64,000 nucleotides of DNA from Cyanobium sp. Tous-M-B4 (lineage in GTDB: Bacteria; Cyanobacteriota; Cyanobacteriia; PCC-6307; Cyanobiaceae), in contig NZ_JAGQBA010000002.1 of NCBI RefSeq assembly GCF_024345395.1, positions 62,001-126,000 on the forward strand, in the 5' to 3' direction. Positions 42,692 through 51,637 of this stretch are shown piece by piece. Made by a program: the position numbers and the translations under genes. The notes beneath the pieces were generated by a model, which did not search any database, had not been told where the DNA came from, and was given only the letters and a program-made list of their open reading frames with translations. Every line of letters begins with the position of its first letter. Positions within the stretch are counted from its first letter, which is position 1.

Positions 42692-45600
42692 CAGTGGGCG
42701 TCTCTCCCGGCGGCCAGCAGTTGTGGAAGGTTTTTGGTGATCTGGGTGTCGCCAAATCCAGGCAGGCCCCAGTCGACACCGCTCACGTACACCGGTGCTG
42801 AAGCCTGATCGCCAGCCACGCTTACCAGCGCCAACCGGAAACGGTGGGGTGAGTTGCGGCCGACATTCACCTCATTGATCGTGAGCGTGACGGAATCGGC
42901 CCCATCCGCCCGGCCCTTAACCTCAATGAAAAAGAGATTGCCACTGTCATCGATCGATTCGATGTCGTAGCCAAGGCCGCGCTGGGCACTGACGTCTTTT
43001 GGCATGCGACCTAGGGCTTTCTCGGCTTCAAAGACGGCGTTCATCGCCAGCAGTTCCACCCGCTTGCGGGCGGCTGCGTCCACGCCTTCTGGCTCGCTTT
43101 GGCCCTGCAGCGCTAGCAGCAGCCCCACCGGAAGCACCAGGGCGCCGCCCTTGAGGGTGGGCACCTTGGCGGTGATCTGGGTCTCTGCCTCCAGCTGCAC
43201 CATCCGCTTCCCCAGACGGTTCAGCAGCACTTCGGCGCGATCCTTCGCCACCTTGGCCGGCAGCCGCACCTGCTTGCCGGCCTGCTCCTGGAGTTGCAGT
43301 TCGGCGTAGCGGCGGCTCCAGTGGTTGATCTCTCTCTGCATGCGCGCCTGAATTTCACGCCTGGCCTTGGCGATCCGCTCCAGACGCTCGGCCTTCACCT
43401 CCTCAAGGTGTTGAGGCACCAGGGTGGTCATGGCGTGCTGGAGCACCACCGCATCCCAGTCCTGCGCCAGCCAGCTCTCCTGCAGCAGGGGAGTCACCAG
43501 CGATTGCTCGGCCTCCTTCAAGGGCCGGTAGTCGAGATACGGGGCCGATCCGGCGGGGTTCACGTCCCCGCTGCGGCTGATCTCCAGGAATTGCAGCCGG
43601 TTGGAGATCAACTGCTGCTGGCCTGATCGCGTCTTGCGGCCATCCTGCAGGCCGTGCTCCAGGCAGAAGAGCAGCCGGGGCTCGCTGCCCAGGTCGCGTT
43701 CATCCACCAGCACCGCCCCCTGGCCCAGCACCGCTCCATCGCGCTCTGTCACCAGCGAGATGCAGGCCTCCAGCAGCGGATGACCGGGGCTCACCAGCTC
43801 TGCCCGGGGGCTATCGGCCACATGCTCCTTCTCAAAACAGATGCGCTCGTAGCGGGCCTGCACCGGTACACCGATCCCGATTTGCTGGTTGCGATCCATC
43901 AGCAGCGGCGGCACGTAGGTGATCTCGTAGCGGCCCTTCTCGCGGGGGTTCACCTTGCCCCCCAGCCGCCGGAACGCCTCGATGAAGAAGTCGTGCACGT
44001 AGTGGGGATGGATGCGTTTGGCCATCGCCCGCTCCATCTGCTGGCGCAGCTGCTCCACCGTGGCCGCATCCATGCCCTGGCGCACCAGGGCTCGCTGCGC
44101 GAGCAGCTCCTCCAAGTGGCCCTGGTCCACCGCTCCGTCGATCTCCAGCTCCAGCTGGGCCTTCACATCGGGGCGCTCGTTGTAGCGGACGGCATCCATC
44201 AACAACTCCCGCAGCGAGCGGCCCGAGAACAGCTGGCCGAGCACGTCGAACACCTTGTCGCCCAGGGCCTCGCGTGCGGCCTCCAGCTTCTTGAGCAGCT
44301 GGATGTACACGTCGCCCTCGCGGGTGTCTTTGGCCAGCAGGTTCCAGAGGTGGCAGACCTCCTTCTGGCCGATCCGGTGGATGCGCCCGAAGCGCTGCTC
44401 CAGTCGGTTGGGGTTCCAGGGCAGGTCGTAGTTCACCATCAGGTGCGCCCGCTGCAGGTTCACGCCCTCCCCGGCTGCATCGTTGGCCAGCAGCACCACC
44501 ACCTCCGGGTCGTTCATGAAGGCATGCACGATCTGGCGGCGCCGATCGCGGGCCACCCCGCCGTGGATCTCCACCACCGCCTCCGGCCGTCCTAGACGGT
44601 CGCGGATCTTGGCGGCCAGATCCATCAGCGTGTCCTTGAACTCGGTGAACAGCACCAACTTGCGCCGCGCACCATTGGCCTGCTTCATCAGCGGGTCATC
44701 GAGGATCCGGTCCAGCTCCTGCCATTTGGCATCAGTGCGCTGGTCCACCACCTTGCGGCTCAGCTGCTCAAGCTCCTTGAGGGTCTGGATCTCGAACTCC
44801 AGCTCGGCCAGGGTTTGGGCGGTGGTTGCGTTGTCGGTGAAGGCCTCCTCAGTGCCTTCGATCTCGCCGGCGGTGTCTTCTTCGTAGAGGTCGTCGATTT
44901 CGTCGTCGCTCAGCCCGCCCGGCTGGTACTTGGCATCCAGCTGCAGGCGCTCTCCGGCTCCACGCCCTTCCAGTAGCAGGCGCTCCTCCTTCAGGCGGCT
45001 CTCCAGGCGCTCACGCCGTCGCTCCAGGGAGCGGTGAATGGCAAACGGGCTGCTGGCCAGACGACGCTGCAGGGTCATCAGGGCAAAGCCCACGTTGACC
45101 CGCTTTTTGCCGCCGCCCTGCTGGTTGGCGTTGCGGTCGGCGCGGTTCATCTCCTCGCGCACGTAGTCCGTCACCCGCTCGTAGAGCACCTTCTCCGCAT
45201 CGGAGAGCTCGTACTCAGCCGTGTAGCTCTTGCGCTCGGGGAACAGCTTGGTGCCATGAAAGGTGTAGAGGTCTTCCTTCACCAGCCGCCGCATCAGATC
45301 GGTGGGATCGCTGCGGTGCACGGCATCGCGCTGGTGACCTGCAAAGCGGTCCTCATCCAGCAGGGCCATAAACAGTTGGAAGTCCTCTTCCTTGCCGTTG
45401 TGCGGCGTGGCGGTCATCAGCAGGAGGTTGCGGGCGTGGTTGCCCACCCGCTTGCCCATCTCGTAGCGCCTGGTGCGCTTCACCTCGCTCCCGAAGTAAT
45501 GGGCGCTCATCCGGTGCGACTCGTCGCACACCACCAGGTCCCATTCCGGCGCCTGCTCTAGTCGGCTCTGCAGCTCCTCGTCGCGCGAGAGCATGTCCAT

Positions 45601-46218
45601 CCGGGCAATCAGCAGCGGGCGCTGATCGAATGGGTTGCCCAGCCCGGTGGCGTTGATCATCTCGCGGGTGAGCAGCTCGAACTGCAGCTCGAACTTCTCC
45701 TTGAGCTCGTCCTGCCACTGCTCGGTGAGCGAGCCCGGCGCCACGATCAGGCAGCGCTCCAGCTCGCCGCGGATCAGCAGCTCCTTGATCAGCAAGCCGG
45801 CCATGATCGTCTTGCCGGCACCGGGGTCGTCGGCCAGCAGGAAGCGCATCGGCTGCCGGGGCAGCATGTGCTCGTAGACCGCACTGATCTGGTGGGGCAG
45901 CGGGTCGATCGTGCTGCTGCTCACCGCCACATAGGGGTCGAACAGGTAGGCCAGCTGGATCCGCTCGGCCTCGCTCACCAGCCGGAACAGATCACCGCTG
46001 CCGGCGAAGCTCCACTTGCGGCCGCCGCCCACCAGCTCCAGGTCGGCCTCATTGCTGCGGAACAGCAGCTGCTCGCCCAGGGCGCCGTCCTGCCCGCGGT
46101 AAACCACCTTGCAGGCGGCTTCGCCCAGCATCTCGGCCGTGATGATGCGGACGGCCTCGCGGCCCACCAGGCCCTTCACAAGAGCGTCGGGCTTGAGGTC
46201 TTCCAGGCGGGTGGTCAT
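42691..46218 (-). CDS. SNF2-family helicase with DUF3883-like C-terminus
   Basis: 1175 residues from the ATG at 46218, chosen because AGGAGGT lies 7 bases upstream; an ATG six codons earlier is less likely. SNF2 motifs: DDPGAGKTIMAG (I), CDESHRM (II), MTATPHNG (III), NDAAGEGVNLQRA (V) and LEQRFGRIHRIG (VI). The C-terminus (near 1085-1165) reads LGYDIESIDDSGNLFFIEVKG followed by INEVNVGRNSPHRFRLALV, the DUF3883 (NO VEIN-like) pattern, possibly nuclease-related. This SNF2 type is found in DISARM and in helicase/methylase/ATPase systems. It is the first gene of the defence operon. Confidence 0.9.
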   Translation of the reverse strand: MTTRLEDLKPDALVKGLVGREAVRIITAEMLGEAACKVVYRGQDGALGEQLLFRSNEADLELVGGGRKWSFAGSGDLFRLVSEAERIQLAYLFDPYVAVSSSTIDPLPHQISAVYEHMLPRQPMRFLLADDPGAGKTIMAGLLIKELLIRGELERCLIVAPGSLTEQWQDELKEKFELQFELLTREMINATGLGNPFDQRPLLIARMDMLSRDEELQSRLEQAPEWDLVVCDESHRMSAHYFGSEVKRTRRYEMGKRVGNHARNLLLMTATPHNGKEEDFQLFMALLDEDRFAGHQRDAVHRSDPTDLMRRLVKEDLYTFHGTKLFPERKSYTAEYELSDAEKVLYERVTDYVREEMNRADRNANQQGGGKKRVNVGFALMTLQRRLASSPFAIHRSLERRRERLESRLKEERLLLEGRGAGERLQLDAKYQPGGLSDDEIDDLYEEDTAGEIEGTEEAFTDNATTAQTLAELEFEIQTLKELEQLSRKVVDQRTDAKWQELDRILDDPLMKQANGARRKLVLFTEFKDTLMDLAAKIRDRLGRPEAVVEIHGGVARDRRRQIVHAFMNDPEVVVLLANDAAGEGVNLQRAHLMVNYDLPWNPNRLEQRFGRIHRIGQKEVCHLWNLLAKDTREGDVYIQLLKKLEAAREALGDKVFDVLGQLFSGRSLRELLMDAVRYNERPDVKAQLELEIDGAVDQGHLEELLAQRALVRQGMDAATVEQLRQQMERAMAKRIHPHYVHDFFIEAFRRLGGKVNPREKGRYEITYVPPLLMDRNQQIGIGVPVQARYERICFEKEHVADSPRAELVSPGHPLLEACISLVTERDGAVLGQGAVLVDERDLGSEPRLLFCLEHGLQDGRKTRSGQQQLISNRLQFLEISRSGDVNPAGSAPYLDYRPLKEAEQSLVTPLLQESWLAQDWDAVVLQHAMTTLVPQHLEEVKAERLERIAKARREIQARMQREINHWSRRYAELQLQEQAGKQVRLPAKVAKDRAEVLLNRLGKRMVQLEAETQITAKVPTLKGGALVLPVGLLLALQGQSEPEGVDAAARKRVELLAMNAVFEAEKALGRMPKDVSAQRGLGYDIESIDDSGNLFFIEVKGRADGADSVTLTINEVNVGRNSPHRFRLALVSVAGDQASAPVYVSGVDWGLPGFGDTQITKNLPQLLAAGRDAH

Positions 46219-46380
46219 CGCTGCACCTCCTGCCATGGCTGCCGCCCAGGCACCCCAGCCACGCCCCCGATCGGAGCCATCAGTGAAGAGCCGCCCATCA
46301 CGGCAAACGCATTCGCTTCAGTCTGCGCTAGGCCGGGGCAAAAGACAGCCACTCCGCAGCCAATGAAACGCTGATCAGAA

Positions 46381-47265
46381 CTAGTTTTCATGCGGATCTT
46401 GCATTGTTTCGGCTAAACGCAGCTGCTGGCGTAGTGCCCGCACGGCTTCACGGGCAGCAGAGCCGTTGGCCGCTCCCTGGGGCAGCAGCAGCCAGAGCTG
46501 CTCCACCAGCACCGGTTGATCAGCCAAGGGCTTCAAGCCATACCGCTCCAACCAGTGCGGCCCAACCAGCTCCGGGCTGATCGGCAGGGCCAACTGCCGG
46601 TCGCGGGCGCGCTTGATCCACGCTTCAGCCTCCTGGCAGGCCGCTGGCTGCTGCTCCACCCCATAGCCCTGGGCCGCTACGGCCTGATGCAGCAGGGGGG
46701 CAACAGCTCTACGGGGCAGCAGCACCCGGCGGCTGGTAGCTGCCGTGGCCACCAACTGCAGGCGCAGCTGGCCCAGCGGCAGCACCACCAGACCCTCCCA
46801 GTGCGGCAGCTGACCTGAGAGCAGCCTGCGCTCCAGGCAGAAGGAACTGAGCAGCGCTCCATCCAGCAGGCCATGACGCACCAGCTCCGCCCAGTGCTCC
46901 GCCTGGCGGCAGCGCGCTGGCACCTGCTGAATCCCGGCCAGGCCGTGCAGCAGGCGTTGGTGCAGCACATCGGTGCCGATACGCAGCAGCCCCTCCATCA
47001 AACGGTGCTCGCGGTAGGCCAGCCGCAGGTGCTGCAGGCAGGTGTTGTGCCCGTGGCGGCACACCGAGGAGCCCTGGCGCGGCACTAGCCGGAACTGCAG
47101 CTGCATCAACTGCAGGCTGCGACACACCGTGCTCTGGTGCATGGCCAGGGCAGCGCCGGCCTTGGCCTGGGAGCCGGCCAGCTCGAGAAAGTCGAGGATG
47201 TGCAGGTCTGCCAGCGCCGCGGGTGGCGCGTAACTGCTGACTGGAGGACTGCTGGAGCTGGCCAC
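46381..47265 (-). CDS. LysR-like transcriptional regulator
   Basis: 294 residues from a GTG at 47265; no ATG is available before the DNA-binding domain. The helix-turn-helix is near residues 18-55 (LHILDFLELAGSQAKAGAAL, then MHQSTVCRSLQLMQ), like LysR factors. A two-lobe effector-like domain follows. It is divergent from the kinase/WYL gene with 127 bases between, so it may control that gene. It contains near its stop the first of two related 23-base repeats. Confidence 0.6.
   Translation of the reverse strand: MASSSSPPVSSYAPPAALADLHILDFLELAGSQAKAGAALAMHQSTVCRSLQLMQLQFRLVPRQGSSVCRHGHNTCLQHLRLAYREHRLMEGLLRIGTDVLHQRLLHGLAGIQQVPARCRQAEHWAELVRHGLLDGALLSSFCLERRLLSGQLPHWEGLVVLPLGQLRLQLVATAATSRRVLLPRRAVAPLLHQAVAAQGYGVEQQPAACQEAEAWIKRARDRQLALPISPELVGPHWLERYGLKPLADQPVLVEQLWLLLPQGAANGSAAREAVRALRQQLRLAETMQDPHEN
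46384..46406 (+). repeat. Copy 1 of 23-base near-direct repeat
   Basis: GTTTTCATGCGGATCTTGCA and the next three bases match 49627-49649 at 19 of 23 positions. The core resembles ATGCG-N5-CGCAT. It overlaps the LysR-like gene's last codons. Confidence 0.45.
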
Positions 47266-47332
47266 GGCTGGCTTGAACGTTGCTGGTTGCAGCGTCAGCG
47301 CCGCAGGACCAATCCGAGCTGTTTTTTGTGCG

Positions 47333-47364
47333 AAAAAGAAGCCGCCGGGTGAGGATGCGGCTTC
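47333..47364 (-). terminator. Rho-independent terminator-like hairpin on minus strand
   Basis: Perfect arms GAAGCCGC (47338-47345) and GCGGCTTC (47357-47364) with an 11-base loop; on the minus strand the stem is followed by five T residues (A run at 47333-47337). Orientation means it would stop leftward transcription, protecting the LysR-like gene from antisense readthrough. Confidence 0.55.
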
Positions 47365-47392
47365 TGTTGTGGGGTGGGAGTTGCCGTTGCCG

Positions 47393-49591
47393 ATGACGCC
47401 TGCGCTGCGCTGCCACCTGCTGATCGGCCAGCCCGCCAGCGGCAAGACCACCTTGGCCAAGGCCCTGGCGCCCCTGCTCAGCGCCCCGGGTGAACCGCCG
47501 GCGCAGGTGCTCTCCACTGATGCGATCCGGGCGGAGGTCTTCGGGGATGCGGCGGTGCAGGGCCCGTGGGTGGACATCCAGCAGCGGCTGCACCAACGCA
47601 TCCAGGAGTGTGTGGCCACCGGCATCCCGGTGATCGTGGATGCCACCCATGCCCGCCGCGCCTGGCGGCTGGCACTCACCCAGGCGCTGCCGCTACCCGC
47701 TCCCGTGGAGTGGATCGGCTGGTGGCTCTATACCGATCTGCCCACCTCGTTGGAATGGAACAGCCGGCGCGAGCGGGCCGTGCCGGTGCCGGTGATCCAG
47801 GAGATGGCAGCCGCCCTGGCCGATCCGCACTTCGGGCCAGCACGGGCCGAGGGGTTTGCGGCCATCTGTGCCGTTGTGCCCACCCACCACAACGATCTGA
47901 CAGCGGTGCTGCAGGCCGAACTGGCCGGGCTCGACCAGCGGATTCGCTCGGCCACCAACCGCGAGCGCAAGCTGCAGCGCCACGGCTACTCGCGCCTGCT
48001 GGATCTGGAGCGGCTGCTGCACCTGATCCGGCTACTCAGCACCTGGCCCGATCTGGCTGCCACCGACCCCGCCAGTGCAGAAGAGCTGGAGGCGATCCTG
48101 TCGCCCTTGCCTGTGGGCGATCTAGCGGACCGTGCTGCGGCTTTTCTGGGGAGGCTGCACGGAGCCTGTTTTGCCGATGCCAGCGCCCTTCGCAATGACC
48201 TGGCCTGGCTGGAGGCCAATGGCTTCTGCAGCGCCATCCCCAGCACAGCCCCCATTCAGCTGGCGGCTGCGCCGCGTGCCACCGGCCCCATCCATGGCGG
48301 GCTGCCGCCGATGGGCGACGGGCCGGTGTTTGTGCGGGTGATGACCCTGCTGCGCCACCTGCTGCAGGTGCCGTTTGATCGGCCAGCCGAGCGCGGCAGC
48401 AACCTGCATCAGCACCTGATCAGCGCCACAGAAACGATCCCCGGCGCCTATCTGCCGGGCGAAACGGCCACCCTGCGCAAGGACCTCGAAAAACTCCTCA
48501 CCCCCTACGGCTTCCGCAACCGCAACGACAACGTGCGCCATGGCTACTGCCTGGGCGCTGCGGTGCTGTCGCCGGCCCGGCTGCGGGAGGTGCACAACGT
48601 GGTGCAGCAGGCGGCCGGACGGCTGGCCGATCCATCGGCGCAGGACCTGTTGAGTGAGCTGGATGAACGGTTGGGCTGGGCTGGCATCAGCGCCGATGGC
48701 CTACCGCCGGTGCGCAGCTACGCCCGCCATGCGGTGGTCGACACCCAGCTGGTGCGCCGCGACTCCCTGGCCGCACCCCGCCGCGCCGAGGCGATCGAGG
48801 CAGCGATCTTCGAACATCGCCGCGTGCTGCTGCAGCGCTACCCCGGCGTGGGCAGCTTTGCCGATAGCCCCGCCGGTGAGCTGCGGGTGTGGCCGCTGCA
48901 GCTGATCTTTCACAACGTGGGCTGGTATCTCCTCTTTGAGGAGGACCAGGTGGGGCGCGAGCAGGGGTTGATCCGCAGCGAACGGCTCGATCGCCTCGCC
49001 ATGGCCCGCGCCGATGGCGACCTGCGCCGCAACCAGGAACAGCACGCCGCCGCCATCAACCGGCTGGAGCGCTTGCTGCACCACAGCGGCGGCATCTTCT
49101 TCGGCAGTGATCTGGAGCAGCAGCTGGCGGTGGCCAGCAGCTCAGCCCAGCGCCGCAGCCAGGCCCTGGTGACCCTGCGCTTCTGCTGCAGCCCCTGGGC
49201 CTTTGCCTTCATTCGCGAGGGCCTGCAGCGCTACCCGATCGAGCACACCCGCTTCTCCAAACCCTTGTCCAGCGACAGCTGGTGGCATCACCCCAAGGCG
49301 CCGCACGTGCTCGAGCCCGGGGCCGCGGATGCCAGCCACCCCTACCCGGTGGAGCTGGATCTGCCGCCCTGGACTGTGGCCGCCGACATCGACCTGCGGA
49401 GCTGGCTGTTTGCCTTTGGCGGCGGCATTCGCATCGAGCAACCGGATGCGCTCAGACAGGAGCTGCTGCAGCGCTGCCAGGAGGCGATCGCAGCCAATGG
49501 CGGGCCAGCAAGCCCAGCCAGTGCCGCGGGCCAGCCCTCCCAGCGGACTGCTTTTGCGAACCGACTGCACCAAGAGAGGCCGTTGTTGTAA
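47393..49591 (+). CDS. P-loop kinase + WYL-domain fusion
   Basis: 732 residues from the ATG at 47393. The N-terminal about 170 residues are a polynucleotide-kinase-like P-loop domain: CHLLIGQPASGKTTLAKAL, VLSTDAIRAEVFGD and VIVDATHARRAWR, then a lid with NSRRERAVPVPVIQEM. A long helical region follows. Near residues 490-530 the WYL signature appears (QLIFHNVGWYLLFEED). WYL domains bind ligands or nucleic acid and often regulate defence loci. The combined kinase-WYL layout suggests a nucleic-acid-sensing kinase. Substrate unknown. Confidence 0.75.
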   Translation: MTPALRCHLLIGQPASGKTTLAKALAPLLSAPGEPPAQVLSTDAIRAEVFGDAAVQGPWVDIQQRLHQRIQECVATGIPVIVDATHARRAWRLALTQALPLPAPVEWIGWWLYTDLPTSLEWNSRRERAVPVPVIQEMAAALADPHFGPARAEGFAAICAVVPTHHNDLTAVLQAELAGLDQRIRSATNRERKLQRHGYSRLLDLERLLHLIRLLSTWPDLAATDPASAEELEAILSPLPVGDLADRAAAFLGRLHGACFADASALRNDLAWLEANGFCSAIPSTAPIQLAAAPRATGPIHGGLPPMGDGPVFVRVMTLLRHLLQVPFDRPAERGSNLHQHLISATETIPGAYLPGETATLRKDLEKLLTPYGFRNRNDNVRHGYCLGAAVLSPARLREVHNVVQQAAGRLADPSAQDLLSELDERLGWAGISADGLPPVRSYARHAVVDTQLVRRDSLAAPRRAEAIEAAIFEHRRVLLQRYPGVGSFADSPAGELRVWPLQLIFHNVGWYLLFEEDQVGREQGLIRSERLDRLAMARADGDLRRNQEQHAAAINRLERLLHHSGGIFFGSDLEQQLAVASSSAQRRSQALVTLRFCCSPWAFAFIREGLQRYPIEHTRFSKPLSSDSWWHHPKAPHVLEPGAADASHPYPVELDLPPWTVAADIDLRSWLFAFGGGIRIEQPDALRQELLQRCQEAIAANGGPASPASAAGQPSQRTAFANRLHQERPLL

Positions 49592-49626
49592 TCACGCCTG
49601 AACTCAATACGACCGCAAGAGGTCTT

Positions 49627-49649
49627 GTTTTGATGCGGATTTCGCATGG
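49627..49649 (+). repeat. Copy 2 of 23-base near-direct repeat
   Basis: GTTTTGATGCGGATTTCGCA and the next three bases; contains the perfect short palindrome ATGCG-GATTT-CGCAT. It lies just after the kinase/WYL stop. Together with copy 1 it brackets the LysR-like/WYL pair. Confidence 0.45.
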
Positions 49650-49742
49650 CTACAACCATTCATCACGACGCTTCTGAATGGCGCGCATCAGCGCCTAAAT
49701 CAAGGCGTGAGCCCAGCTGTGGCCAATAGGAGCACTTGCATC

Positions 49743-50690
49743 GTGAAGAGAACGCATGGTCCGCTCGGCCTGTTCGCCGCAGCTGCACTGTTGAGCAGCC
49801 AGCTTCCGGTGCTGGCGGATGATCTGCCGCTGTATTGCAAATATCCGCCGGGTCGCGGACTCACTCCTGAGCAGGAAGCCCGCTGCGCTGAAGACCCGGC
49901 CAAGGCCCAAGCGGCCAAGAAGAAAGCAGATGAATTGCAGCCACCCACCTATCCCTTCTCCCGCGCCGGCTTCCTGACGGTTGAACCAACCAGCGGGAAA
50001 CAGATTGGCTTGACGCTGCTCTCCAAAGACGGCAGTGAGATCACCTTCGATTACGGCAAGAACAAAGAGAGCCTGGTGCTGAAGCCGGCCGAGATCATCA
50101 GCTGGAAATCGGCCAACGCAGGCTCAGGAACCGACGCCAGCAGCGCCGTGAGCGTTGCCGTCGCGGGCGCCTTGTTCTTCTGGCCGATGATGCTGGCGGC
50201 CCCGTTCATGGTGAAGAACTACACCATCACCGGCTTTCAGGTTGAGACCATTGATCGGCTCGGCAAAGATGTCAGCCTTGATTTCGCCACCATCGAAAGC
50301 CCCAGACCAGCGATGGAGCTGCTGCGGTTTTCCACGGGTCTGACGGCAGGCACCAGACGCGGACCTGACACCACCAAACCGCTCTACGAGGCCGGACTCA
50401 AGCAATCGCTGCTTGAGCTGGAGACCCTCAAGAAACCGCTTCTGGTGGTGAACAACAAAAAGCCGTGGTGCTCAACCATCAAGCTCAGCGACAATCCAGA
50501 CAGTGCCGCCTACAAGGGCATGGTTGAGCACATCAACGCCTTGCGCCGCAAGCTGGAGCTGCCACCCGTGCAAGACCTGGCAACCCAATCGACCGATCAG
50601 CAGTGGGAGGCCTATCTGGATTCCAAGCCAGGCCTGAGGCAATGGGCGGCGACCTACAAGCAGCAGGCAGAGATGCTGAAACAGTGCTGA
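49743..50690 (+). CDS. Exported protein of unknown function
   Basis: 315 residues from the GTG at 49743, preceded by AGGAG; an upstream GTG at 49707 is possible. Signal peptide: KRTHGPLGLFAAAALLSSQL then VLA-DD. Residues about 133-155 form one membrane helix (VSVAVAGALFFWPMMLAAPF). The rest is soluble and has no recognised domain; the beginning of the mature protein has a cysteine pair (YCKYPPGRG...RCAED). Probably a membrane-anchored or periplasmic protein. Confidence 0.6.
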   Translation: MKRTHGPLGLFAAAALLSSQLPVLADDLPLYCKYPPGRGLTPEQEARCAEDPAKAQAAKKKADELQPPTYPFSRAGFLTVEPTSGKQIGLTLLSKDGSEITFDYGKNKESLVLKPAEIISWKSANAGSGTDASSAVSVAVAGALFFWPMMLAAPFMVKNYTITGFQVETIDRLGKDVSLDFATIESPRPAMELLRFSTGLTAGTRRGPDTTKPLYEAGLKQSLLELETLKKPLLVVNNKKPWCSTIKLSDNPDSAAYKGMVEHINALRRKLELPPVQDLATQSTDQQWEAYLDSKPGLRQWAATYKQQAEMLKQC

Positions 50691-50773
50691 TCGATCGGCG
50701 CCAGCATCGGCGGCGCCTGTAGCCCGAGCGAGGCCCTCGCCTGAGCAGCAAGGGCGCAGGCACTGGGTCTGGA

Positions 50774-50799
50774 AACGATGCACAAGCTGCATCTTTTTT
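50774..50799 (+). terminator. Palindrome copy 1 followed by T-run
   Basis: GATGCA (50777-50782), CAAGC, TGCATC (50788-50793) then TTTTTT. It lies 85 bases after the exported-protein stop, and the T-run would fit a weak rho-independent terminator. Confidence 0.45.
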
Positions 50800-50956
50800 G
50801 TCGGCACCCTTGAGCTGCCACGGGGGACGGAGGCTCATGGAAGCGGGAATTCCATCGCCACTGGCGCTAGATCGAGGGCCGGCACTTGCCAGGTGGCGCG
50901 AATCCCGAACCACGCCAATCGGGCCATGGCGCAGCTATCGGTGCGCAGTTGCAGAC

Positions 50957-50976
50957 AACGATGCACGAACTGCATC
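50957..50976 (+). repeat. Palindrome copy 2
   Basis: AACGATGCACGAACTGCATC matches 50774-50793 in 18 of 20 positions and forms the same GATGCA/TGCATC palindrome, but has no T-run. Two spaced copies argue for an operator or repeated element rather than termination alone. Confidence 0.45.
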
Positions 50977-51364
50977 GAAATTCCGCGACTGGCCGGCGGC
51001 AATGGCGCGAACCGGCGCCGGATTGACGCGACCCGCCAGATCCGCAATTGTCACACCTACTAGAAGTGAGACAACTGAGGAGACCGCAAGACCCGTTGCG
51101 CCGCAATTGATCTTAAAAGTGTGGATTATTTTTCGTTATACGGGCCCGTGGTGCGCAGCCCTCAGACACTCGCGCCAAGTAATCACCAGCGCGCGATTCT
51201 AGGCCCACCCACCAAACATTTAATCTTTGCTTCAGGGTCTGGTTGGGAATTGACACCACCACTGGTGGTGGCGGGTGGTTCAGGACCCCACCAGTGCTGA
51301 TAGAACTGATGGGCGCCTTGGCAAGGGGCGGCACTCCCGGTCACGGCCGGGCGAAACGGGGAGT

Positions 51365-51395
51365 CCCGGGCTTTTCGCAAAGAAAAGGCCCAGGG
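51365..51395. terminator. GC-rich stem-loop
   Basis: CCCGGGCTTTTC, loop GCAAA, then GAAAAGGCCCAGGG pair with two small bulges. Possibly a terminator or a small structured RNA; no adjacent gene in a position to use it directly. Confidence 0.4.
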
Positions 51396-51637
51396 AATCT
51401 GACCTCCCTAGGCCTCCCCTTGAAGGGTGCTGGTTCTTATCAGCAGTTTCATGGTGACCCATCGACCGCCTTTTGCGCGCCATTCGCGACACATCTCAGC
51501 AATTGACCCCAGCCCCTTGACAGAGCTGTCGGGGCAGGTCAATCCATCTCTACCCAGCCGGCACCGTTCTGGTGTGGCCTGCATCGCTTCCGATGCTGCT
51601 GCCCAGTCCTGCGCTGCACACACCGGAGGTGGCCTGC

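Larger units (their letters stand above)
50691..51637. other. Long intergenic region with palindromes, no gene seen
   Basis: About 950 bases. No convincing gene in any frame; the open frames have shadow-like composition. It contains two copies of GATGCA-N5-TGCATC (50777 and 50960), a CACCACCA-C-TGGTGGTG palindrome near 51253, and a strong stem-loop at 51365-51395. Confidence 0.5.

Noticed and set aside
47333-47364. Terminator for the kinase/WYL gene
   Set aside because: Its T-run is on the minus strand and it lies before the gene's start, so it cannot terminate that gene; recorded instead as a leftward terminator.
50798-51202. Small plus-strand frame in the long intergenic region
   Set aside because: It spans the second palindrome and has no motif or ribosome site; composition is random-like.
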